From Micromonospora pisi (GTDB taxonomy: Bacteria; Actinomycetota; Actinomycetes; Mycobacteriales; Micromonosporaceae), in assembly GCF_003633685.1 (NCBI RefSeq), contig NZ_RBKT01000001.1, positions 6,820,001 to 6,884,000 of the forward strand: 64,000 bases of DNA. Direction: 5' to 3'. The translations under genes were made by a program, and so were the position numbers. Position 1 is the stretch's first letter. The number at the start of each line of letters is the position of its first letter. Below, one piece after another: positions 33,305-42,356 of the stretch. Below the pieces are notes generated by a model. That model worked only from the letters and a program-made list of their open reading frames with translations. It did not search any database and was not told where the DNA came from.

Positions 33305-34233
33305 ATCTCGGCGAGCTGGGCTATCTGGCCGGCTGGCGGATCACCCGCGCGGTGCCGAAGTCGGTGGCCGCCGCCGTGTTCCGGCTCGGCGCGGACCGGG
33401 CCCACCGGCGAGGTGGTCCAGGCGTGCAGCGGCTCGCCGTCAACCTGCGCCAGGTGGTCGGTCCGGATCTGCCGGAGGCCGACTTCGACCGGCTGCTGCG
33501 GCGCGGGCTCCGGTCGTACGCCCGCTACTGGCTGGAGATGTTCCGGTTGCCGTCGCTCTCGCACGCGCAGCGGTTGGCCACGTTCAAGCTGGTCGGCGCC
33601 GAGAAGCTGGCCGAGGCGGTGGCCGCCGGCCGGGGCGTGGTGATCGCCCTCCCGCACGGTGGCAACTGGGACGCGGCCGGGGCGTGGGTGGCCGCGAACG
33701 GCTGGCCGATCACCACGGTCGCCGAGCGACTCAAGCCGGAGGCGGTCTACCGCCGCTTCCTCGAGTTCCGCCAACGGCTCGGCATGGAGATCATTCCGCT
33801 CACCGGCGGAGAGCAGCCGCCGTTCGACGTACTCGCGGAGCGGCTCACCAAGGGGCACGTGGTGCCGCTGCTGGCCGATCGGGATCTCACCCGTCGAGGG
33901 ATCGAGGTGCGGTTCTTCGGTGCGCGTACCCGGATGCCCGGCGGGCCGGCGTTGCTCGCGATCCGTACCGGGGCGCCCCTGTACGTCGCGTCGATGTGGT
34001 ACGAATCGGACATTGCCTGCGCGGAGTTGCTCGGCCCGCTGGAGCTGCCCGACCCGGCGAGCGGCACCCTCGCCGAGCGGGTACGGCTGCTCACCCAGCG
34101 CATTGCCGACCATCTGGCGACCGGTATCGCCCAGCATCCGGAAGACTGGCACATGTTGCAGCGGATGTGGTTGGCCGAGAAGGATCGGATCGCGACGGAT
34201 CCAGCGGCCCCGGCCGCCCCCGGGCCGGCCTGA
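33301..34233 (+). CDS. Phosphatidylinositol mannoside acyltransferase (PatA-like)
   Basis: 310 residues, a lipid A-type lysophospholipid acyltransferase. The catalytic H-x4-D motif is ALPHGGNWDAAG. Other family stretches are GMEIIPLTGGEQPPFDVLAERL, RFFGARTRMPGGPALLAIRTGAPL and PEDWHMLQRMW. In mycobacteria the neighbouring homologue (PatA, Rv2611c) acylates the mannose of PIM1 on the cytoplasmic side of the membrane. GTG 33301 overlaps the stop of the short repeat frame; no independent ribosome-binding site is obvious. pimA follows after 13 bp. Confidence 0.92.
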   Translation: MNLGELGYLAGWRITRAVPKSVAAAVFRLGADRAHRRGGPGVQRLAVNLRQVVGPDLPEADFDRLLRRGLRSYARYWLEMFRLPSLSHAQRLATFKLVGAEKLAEAVAAGRGVVIALPHGGNWDAAGAWVAANGWPITTVAERLKPEAVYRRFLEFRQRLGMEIIPLTGGEQPPFDVLAERLTKGHVVPLLADRDLTRRGIEVRFFGARTRMPGGPALLAIRTGAPLYVASMWYESDIACAELLGPLELPDPASGTLAERVRLLTQRIADHLATGIAQHPEDWHMLQRMWLAEKDRIATDPAAPAAPGPA

Positions 34234-34246
34234 GGGGGAGGGCGCA

Positions 34247-35407
34247 GTGCGGATCGGCATCGTGTGCCCGTACTCCTTCGACGTGCCGGGCGGGGTGCAG
34301 AACCACATCATGGATCTGGCCGAGGCCCTGATCGGTCTCGGACATGAGGTGAGCGTGCTGGCGCCGGCGGACGAGGACTCCCCGTTGCCGCCGTACGTGG
34401 TGCCGGCCGGTCGTTCGGTGCCGTTCCCGTACAACGGTTCGGTGGCCCGGATCACCTTTGGCCCGGTCTCCACCGCCCGGGTACGTCGATGGCTGGCCCG
34501 GGGCGACTTCGACGTACTGCACGTGCACGAGCCGTTCGCACTGAGCCTGTCGCTGCTCGCGGTCCTCTCCGCGCGGGGGCCGGTGGTGGCGACCTTCCAC
34601 ACCGCGATGACCCGGTCCCGGGCGCTCGCCGCCGCGCAGGGCATGCTCCAGATCGTGCTGGAGCGGATCACCGCCCGGATCGCGGTCAGCGCGTTGGCCC
34701 GCAAGGTGCAGGTGGAACACCTGGACGGCGGCGCGGTGGAGATCCCGAACGGGGTGGCGGTGGCGAAGTTCGCCGACGCGGAACCGTTGCCGGGCTGGCC
34801 GGGGGAGTGCGCCCCGGGTACCGGCGGCACGATCGGCTTCCTGGGCCGGTTCACCGAGCCGCGCAAGGGGTTCGAGGTGCTCCGGGAGGCGTTCGTGTCG
34901 CTCGCCGCCGAGCGTCCGGGCCTGCGGCTGCTGGTCGCCGGGCCGGGGGAGGCGGAGGAGTTGTTCGAGGGGGTGCCACCCGAGTTGCGGGAGCGGATCA
35001 CCTTTCTCGGCCTGGTCTCCGAAGCAGACAAAGCGCGTATGTTGCGCAGCGTGCACATCTACGTCGCACCGAACCTCGGTGGAGAGTCCTTCGGGATGAT
35101 CCTCACCGAGGCGATGGCCGCCGGGGCGGCGATCGTCGCCAGCGAACTCGACGCGTTCCGTCGGGTACTCGACGGCGGCCGGGCCGGCCAGCTCTTCCCG
35201 ACCGGGGACGCCACCGCGCTCCGTCGTACGCTCGTCGAACTGCTCGACGACCCGGACCGTCGGGTGGCCCTGTCCGCCTGCGCCCGGGAGGTCGCGGCGA
35301 CGTTCGACTGGCCGACGGTTGCCCGTCGGGTTCTGGAGGTATACGCAGCCGCGATCGAGGCCACCGATGGCCGCGTGATCGACCAGGAGTGGGTCGGCCC
35401 ACGCTGA
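34247..35407 (+). CDS. pimA: Phosphatidyl-myo-inositol mannosyltransferase
   Basis: 386 residues from GTG 34247, with GAGGGGGAGG upstream. GT4 (GT-B) fold: N-terminal acceptor domain VCPYSFDVPGGVQNHIMDLAEAL with the PGGVQ loop, HVHEPFALSLSLLAV and TFHTAMTRSRAL; donor domain TIGFLGRFTEPRKGFEVL and the E-x7-E region VAPNLGGESFGMILTEAMAAG. It adds the first mannose from GDP-mannose to phosphatidylinositol at the inner membrane face. Position after pgsA and the acyltransferase matches mycobacteria. Confidence 0.94.
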   Translation: MRIGIVCPYSFDVPGGVQNHIMDLAEALIGLGHEVSVLAPADEDSPLPPYVVPAGRSVPFPYNGSVARITFGPVSTARVRRWLARGDFDVLHVHEPFALSLSLLAVLSARGPVVATFHTAMTRSRALAAAQGMLQIVLERITARIAVSALARKVQVEHLDGGAVEIPNGVAVAKFADAEPLPGWPGECAPGTGGTIGFLGRFTEPRKGFEVLREAFVSLAAERPGLRLLVAGPGEAEELFEGVPPELRERITFLGLVSEADKARMLRSVHIYVAPNLGGESFGMILTEAMAAGAAIVASELDAFRRVLDGGRAGQLFPTGDATALRRTLVELLDDPDRRVALSACAREVAATFDWPTVARRVLEVYAAAIEATDGRVIDQEWVGPR

Positions 35408-35488
35408 CCCGCCTCCCGCGGTTGGCTCGCAGGAGATGCCGGCGGCACCATTACGCCCCGGCCGGACGGGATGAGGAGCCGCACTACG

Positions 35489-36049
35489 ATGCCGCACATG
35501 TGGTGGGTGGTGGGTGGAATCGTCGTGATCGCCCTGGTCACGATCTACCTGTCCTGGACGGCCGGCCGGGTCGAGCGGCTGCACCTCAGGGTGGCCGCCG
35601 CCGCCCGGTCGCTCGACGCGCACCTGCTGCGCCGGGCCGCGGCCGCCGCGGTGCTGGCCGAGGAGAACTACTCGGTGGAGCTCTACGCCGCCGCGCGGAT
35701 CGCGCTCGACGCCGGACCGCAGGAACGGGAAGCGGCCGAGAACGACCTCACCCGCCAGCTACGTGCCACCCCGTTGACCGGGGAGGACCGGGCCGTCGAG
35801 GCGGTGGTCGCGGCCAGCCGCCGGCTCGGCCTGGCCCGCCAGGTGCACACCGATCTCGTACGCGACGCGCTGACCGCCCGCCGCCGCCCGGTCGTACGAC
35901 TGCTCCGGATGGCCCGTAAGTACGAGCGGCCCACCTACTTCGACGTGGACGACCCCACCCTGCACCCGCAGCCGGAGTCCCCGGAGCCACCGGCTCCGCC
36001 GAAGATCACCACGCTCTCCGGGAACGAGGGGCTGTCCGGCGCCTCGTAG
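35489..36049 (+). CDS. Membrane-anchored protein next to pimA, unknown function
   Basis: 186 residues from ATG 35489; ATG 35498 is also possible and sits seven bases after a -10-like TACGAT. One N-terminal membrane helix (WWVVGGIVVIALVTIYLSW) is followed by TAGRVERLHLRVAAAARSLDAHLLRRAAAAAVLAEE and a mainly helical cytoplasmic part, recalling LemA-like bundles. The C-terminus is proline-rich. Similar genes follow pimA in streptomycetes, which suggests a link to PIM or envelope synthesis; that is inference. Confidence 0.7.
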   Translation: MPHMWWVVGGIVVIALVTIYLSWTAGRVERLHLRVAAAARSLDAHLLRRAAAAAVLAEENYSVELYAAARIALDAGPQEREAAENDLTRQLRATPLTGEDRAVEAVVAASRRLGLARQVHTDLVRDALTARRRPVVRLLRMARKYERPTYFDVDDPTLHPQPESPEPPAPPKITTLSGNEGLSGAS

Positions 36050-36168
36050 GCGTGAGGCTGACCACAGGGCAGGCCACAGCAGGGTTGATTGGCTGTCGGA
36101 AGGGCTCCGCACCGCGCGTAACATCGGTCTCGGTTCCGTGAAATCCACCCCCGAGGAGTGACTACGCC

Positions 36169-37086
36169 GTGTCCGATTCCGTCGTGCAGCCCGAATCCGC
36201 CACCCCCGTCGTCGGCAGTGCCCGAGTCAAGCGCGGGATGGCCGAGATGCTCAAGGGCGGCGTGATCATGGACGTGGTCACCGCCGAGCAGGCGAAGATC
36301 GCCGAGGACGCCGGCGCGGTCGCGGTGATGGCGCTGGAGCGGGTGCCGGCCGACATCCGGGCCCAGGGCGGCGTCTCCCGGATGAGTGACCCGGACATGA
36401 TCGACAGCATCATCAACGCGGTCTCGATCCCGGTCATGGCGAAGGCGCGGATCGGTCACTTCGTCGAGGCCCAGGTGCTCCAGGCGCTCGGTGTCGACTA
36501 CGTCGACGAGTCCGAGGTGCTGACCCCGGCCGACTACGCCAACCACATCGACAAGTGGGCCTTCACCGTGCCGTTCGTCTGCGGTGCGACGAACCTGGGT
36601 GAGGCGCTGCGCCGGATCACCGAGGGGGCGGCGATGATCCGCTCCAAGGGTGAAGCGGGCACCGGGGACGTCTCCAACGCGACCACCCACATGCGCAAGA
36701 TCCGGGGCGAGATCCGTCGGCTCAGCTCCCTGCCCGAGGACGAGCTGTACGTCGCCGCGAAGGAGCTCCAGGCCCCGTACGAGCTGGTCCGCGAGGTCGC
36801 CGAGACGGGCAAGCTGCCGGTCGTACTCTTCACCGCCGGCGGCATCGCGACCCCGGCCGACGCCGCGATGATGATGCAGCTCGGCGCCGAGGGTGTCTTC
36901 GTCGGCTCGGGCATCTTCAAGTCGGGCAACCCGGAGCAGCGGGCCGCGGCGATCGTCAAGGCGACCACCTTCCACGACGACCCGGACGTGCTGGCCAAGG
37001 TCTCGCGCGGGCTCGGCGAGGCGATGGTCGGGATCAACGTCGACGACATCCCGGTGCCGCACCGTCTCGCCGAGCGTGGCTGGTGA
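36169..37086 (+). CDS. pdxS: Pyridoxal 5'-phosphate synthase, PdxS subunit
   Basis: 305 residues from GTG 36169 with GAGGAG upstream. Highly conserved: [53 protein letters not shown] with the catalytic lysine, [15 protein letters not shown] and [14 protein letters not shown]. PdxS forms a dodecamer that makes PLP from ribose 5-phosphate, glyceraldehyde 3-phosphate and ammonia delivered by PdxT. pdxT follows after 25 bp, so both are co-transcribed. Cytoplasmic. Confidence 0.98.
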   Translation: MSDSVVQPESATPVVGSARVKRGMAEMLKGGVIMDVVTAEQAKIAEDAGAVAVMALERVPADIRAQGGVSRMSDPDMIDSIINAVSIPVMAKARIGHFVEAQVLQALGVDYVDESEVLTPADYANHIDKWAFTVPFVCGATNLGEALRRITEGAAMIRSKGEAGTGDVSNATTHMRKIRGEIRRLSSLPEDELYVAAKELQAPYELVREVAETGKLPVVLFTAGGIATPADAAMMMQLGAEGVFVGSGIFKSGNPEQRAAAIVKATTFHDDPDVLAKVSRGLGEAMVGINVDDIPVPHRLAERGW

Positions 37087-37111
37087 ACACGGCCGACCAC
37101 CGGAGCGCACG

Positions 37112-37714
37112 ATGACCACGATCGGCGTACTCGCGTTGCAGGGTGACGTACGCGAGCACCTGCTCGCCCTGGCCAGCACCGACGCCCTGGCCCGGCCGAT
37201 CCGTCGGCCGGCCGAGTTGGACGACGTCGACGCCCTGGTCATTCCGGGCGGTGAGTCCACCACCATGAGCAAGTTGGTCGGCGAGTTCGAGCTGTACGAG
37301 CCGATCCGCAAGCGCATCGCCGACGGGATGCCGGTCTACGGCTCCTGCGCCGGGATGATCATGCTGGCCACCGAGGTCCTCGACGGTCGCCCCGACCAGC
37401 GGGGTTTCGACGGCATCGAGATGACCGTCCGGCGCAACGCCTTCGGCCGCCAGGTCGACTCGTTCGAGGCGCCGGTGGAGATCGTCGGTGTGCCCGGTCC
37501 CCGGTTCGACGCGGTCTTCATCCGCGCCCCCTGGGTGGAGCGGGTCGGCGACGGGGTGCGGGTGCTGGGGCGGGTGACCGAGGGTCCGGCCGCGGACCGG
37601 ATCGTGGCGGTACGGCAGGGCAACCTGCTCGCCACCGCCTTCCACCCGGAGCTCACCGGTGACCTGCGGGTGCACCAGTACTTTGTCGACATGGTCCGGG
37701 ACGCCACCGCCTGA
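37112..37714 (+). CDS. pdxT: Pyridoxal 5'-phosphate synthase, PdxT glutaminase subunit
   Basis: 200 residues from ATG 37112. Class I-like glutaminase with [14 protein letters not shown], the nucleophile Cys in [12 protein letters not shown], and the His-x-Glu of the triad in [11 protein letters not shown]. It releases ammonia from glutamine and passes it to PdxS. Standard length and order. Absence of another gene between pdxS and pdxT differs from mycobacteria, where tesB2 lies between them. Confidence 0.98.
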   Translation: MTTIGVLALQGDVREHLLALASTDALARPIRRPAELDDVDALVIPGGESTTMSKLVGEFELYEPIRKRIADGMPVYGSCAGMIMLATEVLDGRPDQRGFDGIEMTVRRNAFGRQVDSFEAPVEIVGVPGPRFDAVFIRAPWVERVGDGVRVLGRVTEGPAADRIVAVRQGNLLATAFHPELTGDLRVHQYFVDMVRDATA

Positions 37715-37950
37715 GCCGGTTGCCGGTGCCCCGGTGGCGGCGGAACGCCGTGGCCTGACGGGGTGTGACGGCCCGGTGGGTCCCGCCGGTAGGATTGCCG
37801 GGTTCGGCCGGGCAGTCTGCTCATTTCGCCTTCCGCCCAGAGCCGACAGCGGATCTTCACCCGGTCTGATTGTCGCGACATCGGCGACATCGCCGGGAAG
37901 ATGAGCGGGCAGTCGACTGTTGACGCGTGGGTTAGCGACGGAGGTAACAG

Positions 37951-38700
37951 ATGTCCGGCCACTCAAAGTGGGCGACGACCAAGCACAAGAAGGCGGTCAT
38001 CGACGCCAAGCGCGGCAAGATGTTCGCCAAGCTGATCAAGAACGTCGAGGTGGCGGCGCGGACCGGTGGCGGTGACCCGACCGGTAACCCCACCCTCTAC
38101 GACGCCATCCAGAAGGCGAAGAAGAGCTCGGTCCCGAACGACAACATCGACCGTGCGGTCAAGCGCGGCTCCGGTCTCGAGGCCGGCGGCGCCGACTGGC
38201 AGACGGTGATGTACGAGGGCTACGGCCCCAACGGCGTCGCGCTCCTGATCGAGTGCCTCACCGACAACCGCAACCGGGCCGCGACCGAGGTGCGTACCGC
38301 GCTCACCCGAAACGGCGGGTCGCTCGCGGACGCCGGCTCGGTGTCGTACATGTTCACCCGCAAGGGTGTGGTGATCGTGCCGAAGGCGGGGCTCAGCGAG
38401 GACGACGTGCTGCTCGCGGTCCTCGACGCCGGTGCCGAGGAGGTCAACGACCTCGGCGAGGCATTCGAGGTGATCACCGAGCCGACCGACCTGATTCCGG
38501 TCCGTACCGCCCTTCAGGAGGCCGGCATGGAGTACGAGTCGGCCGAGTCCTCGCTGGTCCCGAGCGTCACCGTGCCGCTGGACGAGGAGGGCGCGCGGAA
38601 GATCTTCAAGCTGATCGACGCGCTGGAGGACTCCGACGACGTGCAGAACGTGTTCGGCAACTTCGACATCTCCGACGAGGTCATGGCGGCCGTCGACTAG
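37951..38700 (+). CDS. yebC: YebC/PmpR family (TACO1) protein
   Basis: 249 residues with a strong GGAGGT site before ATG 37951. Starts [20 protein letters not shown], as nearly all family members do, and carries [39 protein letters not shown], and [12 protein letters not shown]. Family members act as transcription factors or help ribosomes through difficult peptides such as polyproline. In actinobacteria the gene usually leads the ruvC-ruvA-ruvB genes; here an LtrA gene follows instead. A 15-bp stem-loop ends it. Confidence 0.97.
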   Translation: MSGHSKWATTKHKKAVIDAKRGKMFAKLIKNVEVAARTGGGDPTGNPTLYDAIQKAKKSSVPNDNIDRAVKRGSGLEAGGADWQTVMYEGYGPNGVALLIECLTDNRNRAATEVRTALTRNGGSLADAGSVSYMFTRKGVVIVPKAGLSEDDVLLAVLDAGAEEVNDLGEAFEVITEPTDLIPVRTALQEAGMEYESAESSLVPSVTVPLDEEGARKIFKLIDALEDSDDVQNVFGNFDISDEVMAAVD

Positions 38701-38710
38701 TTCCGTACCC

Positions 38711-38745
38711 TCGCCAGGCCGAGCCCACGCGGCTCGGCCTGGCGA
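38711..38745 (+). terminator. Strong stem-loop after yebC
   Basis: TCGCCAGGCCGAGCC and GGCTCGGCCTGGCGA form a perfect 15-bp stem with a 5-base loop, 10 bases after the yebC stop. It isolates yebC from downstream genes, in line with the absence of the ruv operon. Confidence 0.88.
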
Positions 38746-38970
38746 CCTCGGGTGCCGGCCCGGCGATGACGCCTGTGGCCGGCCAGCTGGTCCGGGACAC
38801 GAAATACCCTCATCACGGATGATCGGTAGCGAAAGGTCCGTCCTTTCGTACGATCGTGGTGAAGGAGGTGTTTGTCCCGCTATGGCCACACGCATTGGCT
38901 TGGACGTGGCCGCTTGCCAACCTTGGCGCGGTCCACCGGTGACGGCGTTGTGGCCACCCAGCCTCGGTAG

Positions 38971-40155
38971 CGGGCGACCATCGACCGGGCGGTAGGGCTC
39001 GCGCGCCAGCCCGAGGGGCCACAACGGGCGACCCTGCTGGAACTCTTCCTCGACCTGGTCTTCGTCGCCGCGCTTGCCCTGACCTCGCAGAAGCTCGCTG
39101 CCGACCTGACCTGGACCGGCGCCTTCGAAACCGTGCTGCTGCTCATGGCGGTCTGGTGGGTCTGGTCGGTCACCGCCCTGACGACCGACCTCTATCTCGC
39201 CCAGCACCCGCCGATCTACCCGATGACCATCTCGGTCATGTTCGGCACCATGCTGATGACCGCCGCGCTGTCCACGGCATTCGGCCAGGACGGCGCGGTC
39301 TTCGCGGGCGCGTACGTGGCGATCCACCTCGCTCGCAGTCTCTTCCTGACGCCGGCACTACGTGGCCGCGAGGCACGCCGGCACGCCGCGCGGTTCTTCT
39401 TCTGGTTCACCGTCTCCGCCGTGCCATGGCTCGCCGGCGCCGCCACGACAGGTGTGTCGCGGGGTCTGCTGTGGGCGGTCGCGCTCGCGGTGGACTACAC
39501 GGCCGCGTTGCTGCGTTACCCCACGCCCGGGCTCGGTGGCGTGCCGAGGTCGCAGTACCGGGTGGCGGCCGAACACCTGGCCGAGCGGTACCAGCAGTTC
39601 TTCACCCTCGCCCTGGGGGACGTCATCCTGGTCACCAGCCTGACGTACGCCGGGACCGGGTTCGCCGTCGACCGGACCGCCGCCTTCGTGGTGGGATTCG
39701 CGACCGCCGTCCTGCTGTGGCAGATCTACGTGCAACGTGCCGGCGCGCTGCTACAGGCGGCCATCGAATCCTCCCAGGACCCGGGCCGGCTCCTGCGGTC
39801 GGCGCCCTACACCCACCTGCTCATGGTGGCCGGTGTGGTCGCCTCCGCGGCCGGGGCGGAAGCCGTCATCCAGCATCCCACCGGGAAAACTGGTTTCGGG
39901 CTGGTCGGCGTCATCTTCGGCGGTCCGGTGCTGTTCCTGATCGGCCGGGCCAGATTCGAGTACGAGGTGTTCAGCCGGGTGTCCCGGTCGCGGCTGGTGG
40001 CGCTGCTCGTACTGGTGCTCGCGGCGCCCGTGATGATGTTCGTGCCGCCGCTCGGGGTAGCGATCGCGGGCAGCCTCGTCCTGTCCGGCGTCGCCGTCGC
40101 GGACATCGTCCGGGCACATGGCCGTCCACCCGAGCCACCGTCACCCGCGATCTAG
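38971..40155 (+). CDS. LtrA-like membrane protein, 5' end doubtful (amber codon upstream)
   Basis: The frame from 38971 encodes LELFLDLVFVAALALTSQKLA, the first helix and signature of low-temperature-requirement A proteins, and about ten helices in all. Between 38971 and GTG 39133 there is no ATG, GTG or TTG, and starting at 39133 would delete the conserved first helix. In the same frame, GTG 38950 and TTG 38872 (next to AAGGAGG at 38862-38868) lie upstream but are cut off by TAG at 38968-38970. A separate 37-codon frame starts at ATG 38882. So the gene is either inactivated by a nonsense codon, reads through it, or uses a rare start such as CTG 39034. A 7-bp hairpin lies at 38830-38848. Confidence 0.7.
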   Translation, partial: RATIDRAVGLARQPEGPQRATLLELFLDLVFVAALALTSQKLAADLTWTGAFETVLLLMAVWWVWSVTALTTDLYLAQHPPIYPMTISVMFGTMLMTAALSTAFGQDGAVFAGAYVAIHLARSLFLTPALRGREARRHAARFFFWFTVSAVPWLAGAATTGVSRGLLWAVALAVDYTAALLRYPTPGLGGVPRSQYRVAAEHLAERYQQFFTLALGDVILVTSLTYAGTGFAVDRTAAFVVGFATAVLLWQIYVQRAGALLQAAIESSQDPGRLLRSAPYTHLLMVAGVVASAAGAEAVIQHPTGKTGFGLVGVIFGGPVLFLIGRARFEYEVFSRVSRSRLVALLVLVLAAPVMMFVPPLGVAIAGSLVLSGVAVADIVRAHGRPPEPPSPAI

Positions 40156-40186
40156 CGCTACCGCGTTCTCGCCCATGCCGATGCGG

Positions 40187-40240
40187 GTTAGGAAGGGGCC
40201 CTTCCTCTACCAAAAGCGATAACAAGGGGCCCTTCCTTAC
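40187..40240. repeat. Inverted-repeat element, copy 4
   Basis: Left arm AGGAAGGGGCCCTTCCT and right arm AACAAGGGGCCCTTCCTTAC flank CAAAAGCGAT. The left core is GGGGCCC rather than GGGCCCC as in copies 1 and 2, so arm pairing has a mismatch. It lies between convergent LtrA and phosphoesterase genes, ending 7 bases before the latter's stop. Confidence 0.87.
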
Positions 40241-40247
40241 CCCGGGG

Positions 40248-42140
40248 TCAGGCGGTGGCGTTCATGAAGCGGGCCACCGGCAGCGCGTGGTCGACGATCC
40301 GTACGTCGCCGAGCCAGCCGTAGAAGCCCTGCTCGACCAGGCGGTCGTAGTGGTACGCCCCGAAGAACCACGACTCGCCCGAGGTGGCCAGGCCGACCGC
40401 CGGGGTGCTCGGGTTGCGCAGCAGCGGCGCCCCGTCGACGTAGAGCGTGGTGTGCTGCCCGTCGTTCACCACCGCGACGTGGAACCACTCACCGGTGCGC
40501 ATCTCGTGACCCCAGTTGCTGGAGATGTCGTTCTGGTTGGTCGGGAAGACGGCCCACTGCAACGCCATCCCGTCGGAGAGGGAGAGCGTCGCCAGCGGCT
40601 CCGACGGGTCACCACCGGTCTTGCCGCCGTCGCGTCCGGCGCCGAACCGGCTGACCACACTCATCCAGGCGTGGTCGCTGGCGCGTACGTCCTCGGGCAG
40701 TTTGACGAACGCCTCGATGGTGTAGCCGCCGGTGAGGGTCAGGTCGTTGATCGGTGCCGTGTCGACCGTACGCAGGTAGGCGCCCCGGGCGGGCTTCTTG
40801 GCGCCGTTGAACCGCAGGCTGGCACGGGTCGGCTGGGCCGGGTGGTGTTCGGCGGACCAGCGCAGCGCGGTGGCGTCGCTGCCGGCGAGGGTGACCCGGG
40901 TCAGGTGGTTGCCGTTGCCGGAGAGGTCGTTGACCTGGTAGCCGTCCGGGACGGTGGCCCCGTCGGTCGCCGACTGGTCGAACCGCCAGTAGCCGATGGT
41001 CCCCTTCACCAGCAGTTCCTTGACCGGGCGCGGATCCGGCGCCGGCACCGGGGCGAAGCCGGCGAAGCGGGCCGGGAAGTCGATCGCAAGGCTGAACCGG
41101 TCGACCGGGCCGGTCAGCTCGATCTCCTCCCGCTCCAGCGGGTTGCGCCGCTCGGCGACCTTGCCCAGGATCCACGGCGAGAACGTCTCCACGTCGATCG
41201 TGTTGCGGGCCAGGTCGAAGTGGTAGAGCCGGATCATGGCGCTGCCGCCGTAGTAGCGGTCCTGGTAGTCGGTGACGTGCACGTGCACGTCGTGCCCGGC
41301 GGCGTTGGTGAGCACGGTCCGCCCCGGCGGCCAGTAGTGACCGTTCAGGGTCAGGAAGATCTGGTCGCTGTCGTTGATCAGGTTGTTCCAGAGCGACTGG
41401 CCGTAGGCGGAGAGCGTGGCCTTGCCGGCCGCGTCGGCGGACGCGACCTCGTGGGTGGTGAGGATCGCCGGGGTACGCGGGTGCGCGGCCAGGACCTGCT
41501 TCGCCCAGGTGATGGTGCCGGCCGAGGCACGCCAGTCCAACGCGAAGATCAGCCACTCCTGGCCGGCGGCGCGTACCAGGTGGTAGGTGTTGTAACCGTC
41601 CGGTGTGGCCCCACCGAAGGTTGACAGCGGCGCGAACCGGGACGGCGGGAAGACGTCGAGGTAGGCGCTCGGGCCGCGCTGGTCGTCCGTACGCGAGTTG
41701 ATGTCGTGGTTCCCGGCGAGCACGCTGTACGGCATCTTGCGCTTGTCGAAGATGTCGAAGACCTTGCCCGCGGCGTCCAGTTCGGCGGCGGCGGCGTTCT
41801 CCACCACGTCGCCGAGGTGCGCGGCGAAGACGATGTTCTGTGCCGCGCGCTGGTCCACGATGTAGCGCAGCGACGCGGTGAGCGGGGCCGGGTCGCCCCG
41901 GTCGCCGTCGAAGAGGTACTGGGTGTCCGGGATGACGGCGATGGTGAAGCGAGGGCTCTCCGGGTCGACGTTGCCGTTGCCGGCGGCGGTCGTCTCGGCG
42001 GCGAGGGCGGGGTGCGCACCGGCGCCGAGCACCCCGGCCGCTGCCGCTCCCGCCCCGACCAGGCCGGCACCGCGCAGGAAGGTGCGGCGGCTCGCGGCGC
42101 CCGGTACGGGCGAAGGGGAGTTGTCGACGGGCTGTTGCAT
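40248..42140 (-). CDS. Secreted metallophosphoesterase with LamG-like domain
   Basis: 630 residues. A Tat signal is clear: SRRTFLRGAG, a hydrophobic stretch, and a cut near ALAAE. The metallophosphoesterase core (about 60-320) has IAVIPDTQYL, HLGDVVEN, AGNHDINSR, TTHE and LNGHYW, the full metal-ligand set. After a linker, residues ~380-625 form a concanavalin/LamG-like domain (TIGYWRFDQ, GYTIEAFVKL, WFHVAVVNDGQHTTLYVDG, GWLGDVRIVDHAL). It is exported folded and probably hydrolyses phosphodiesters or phosphomonoesters outside the cell while the LamG part binds a glycan or protein. The GH95 gene is 216 bp upstream on the same strand. Confidence 0.9.
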   Translation of the reverse strand: MQQPVDNSPSPVPGAASRRTFLRGAGLVGAGAAAAGVLGAGAHPALAAETTAAGNGNVDPESPRFTIAVIPDTQYLFDGDRGDPAPLTASLRYIVDQRAAQNIVFAAHLGDVVENAAAAELDAAGKVFDIFDKRKMPYSVLAGNHDINSRTDDQRGPSAYLDVFPPSRFAPLSTFGGATPDGYNTYHLVRAAGQEWLIFALDWRASAGTITWAKQVLAAHPRTPAILTTHEVASADAAGKATLSAYGQSLWNNLINDSDQIFLTLNGHYWPPGRTVLTNAAGHDVHVHVTDYQDRYYGGSAMIRLYHFDLARNTIDVETFSPWILGKVAERRNPLEREEIELTGPVDRFSLAIDFPARFAGFAPVPAPDPRPVKELLVKGTIGYWRFDQSATDGATVPDGYQVNDLSGNGNHLTRVTLAGSDATALRWSAEHHPAQPTRASLRFNGAKKPARGAYLRTVDTAPINDLTLTGGYTIEAFVKLPEDVRASDHAWMSVVSRFGAGRDGGKTGGDPSEPLATLSLSDGMALQWAVFPTNQNDISSNWGHEMRTGEWFHVAVVNDGQHTTLYVDGAPLLRNPSTPAVGLATSGESWFFGAYHYDRLVEQGFYGWLGDVRIVDHALPVARFMNATA

Positions 42141-42356
42141 GCTTCGGGGCTCCTGATCTGCCGGAAGGGGACCGGCACATTAGGAGTGACCGCCTCGAAC
42201 GATGATCACCAGCGCGGGCAACGCCAGCCGAACGCCGAGTGAAGGATCCGCGAGTGTGATCCACGCGCTCACAGCCTCGCTGAAGGTGCCGACGGGCGCG
42301 CGCCGCTCGGGGGCATTCCACCCGGCCACGCGCGCCCGTTCAAGTGCGGCAGGTCG

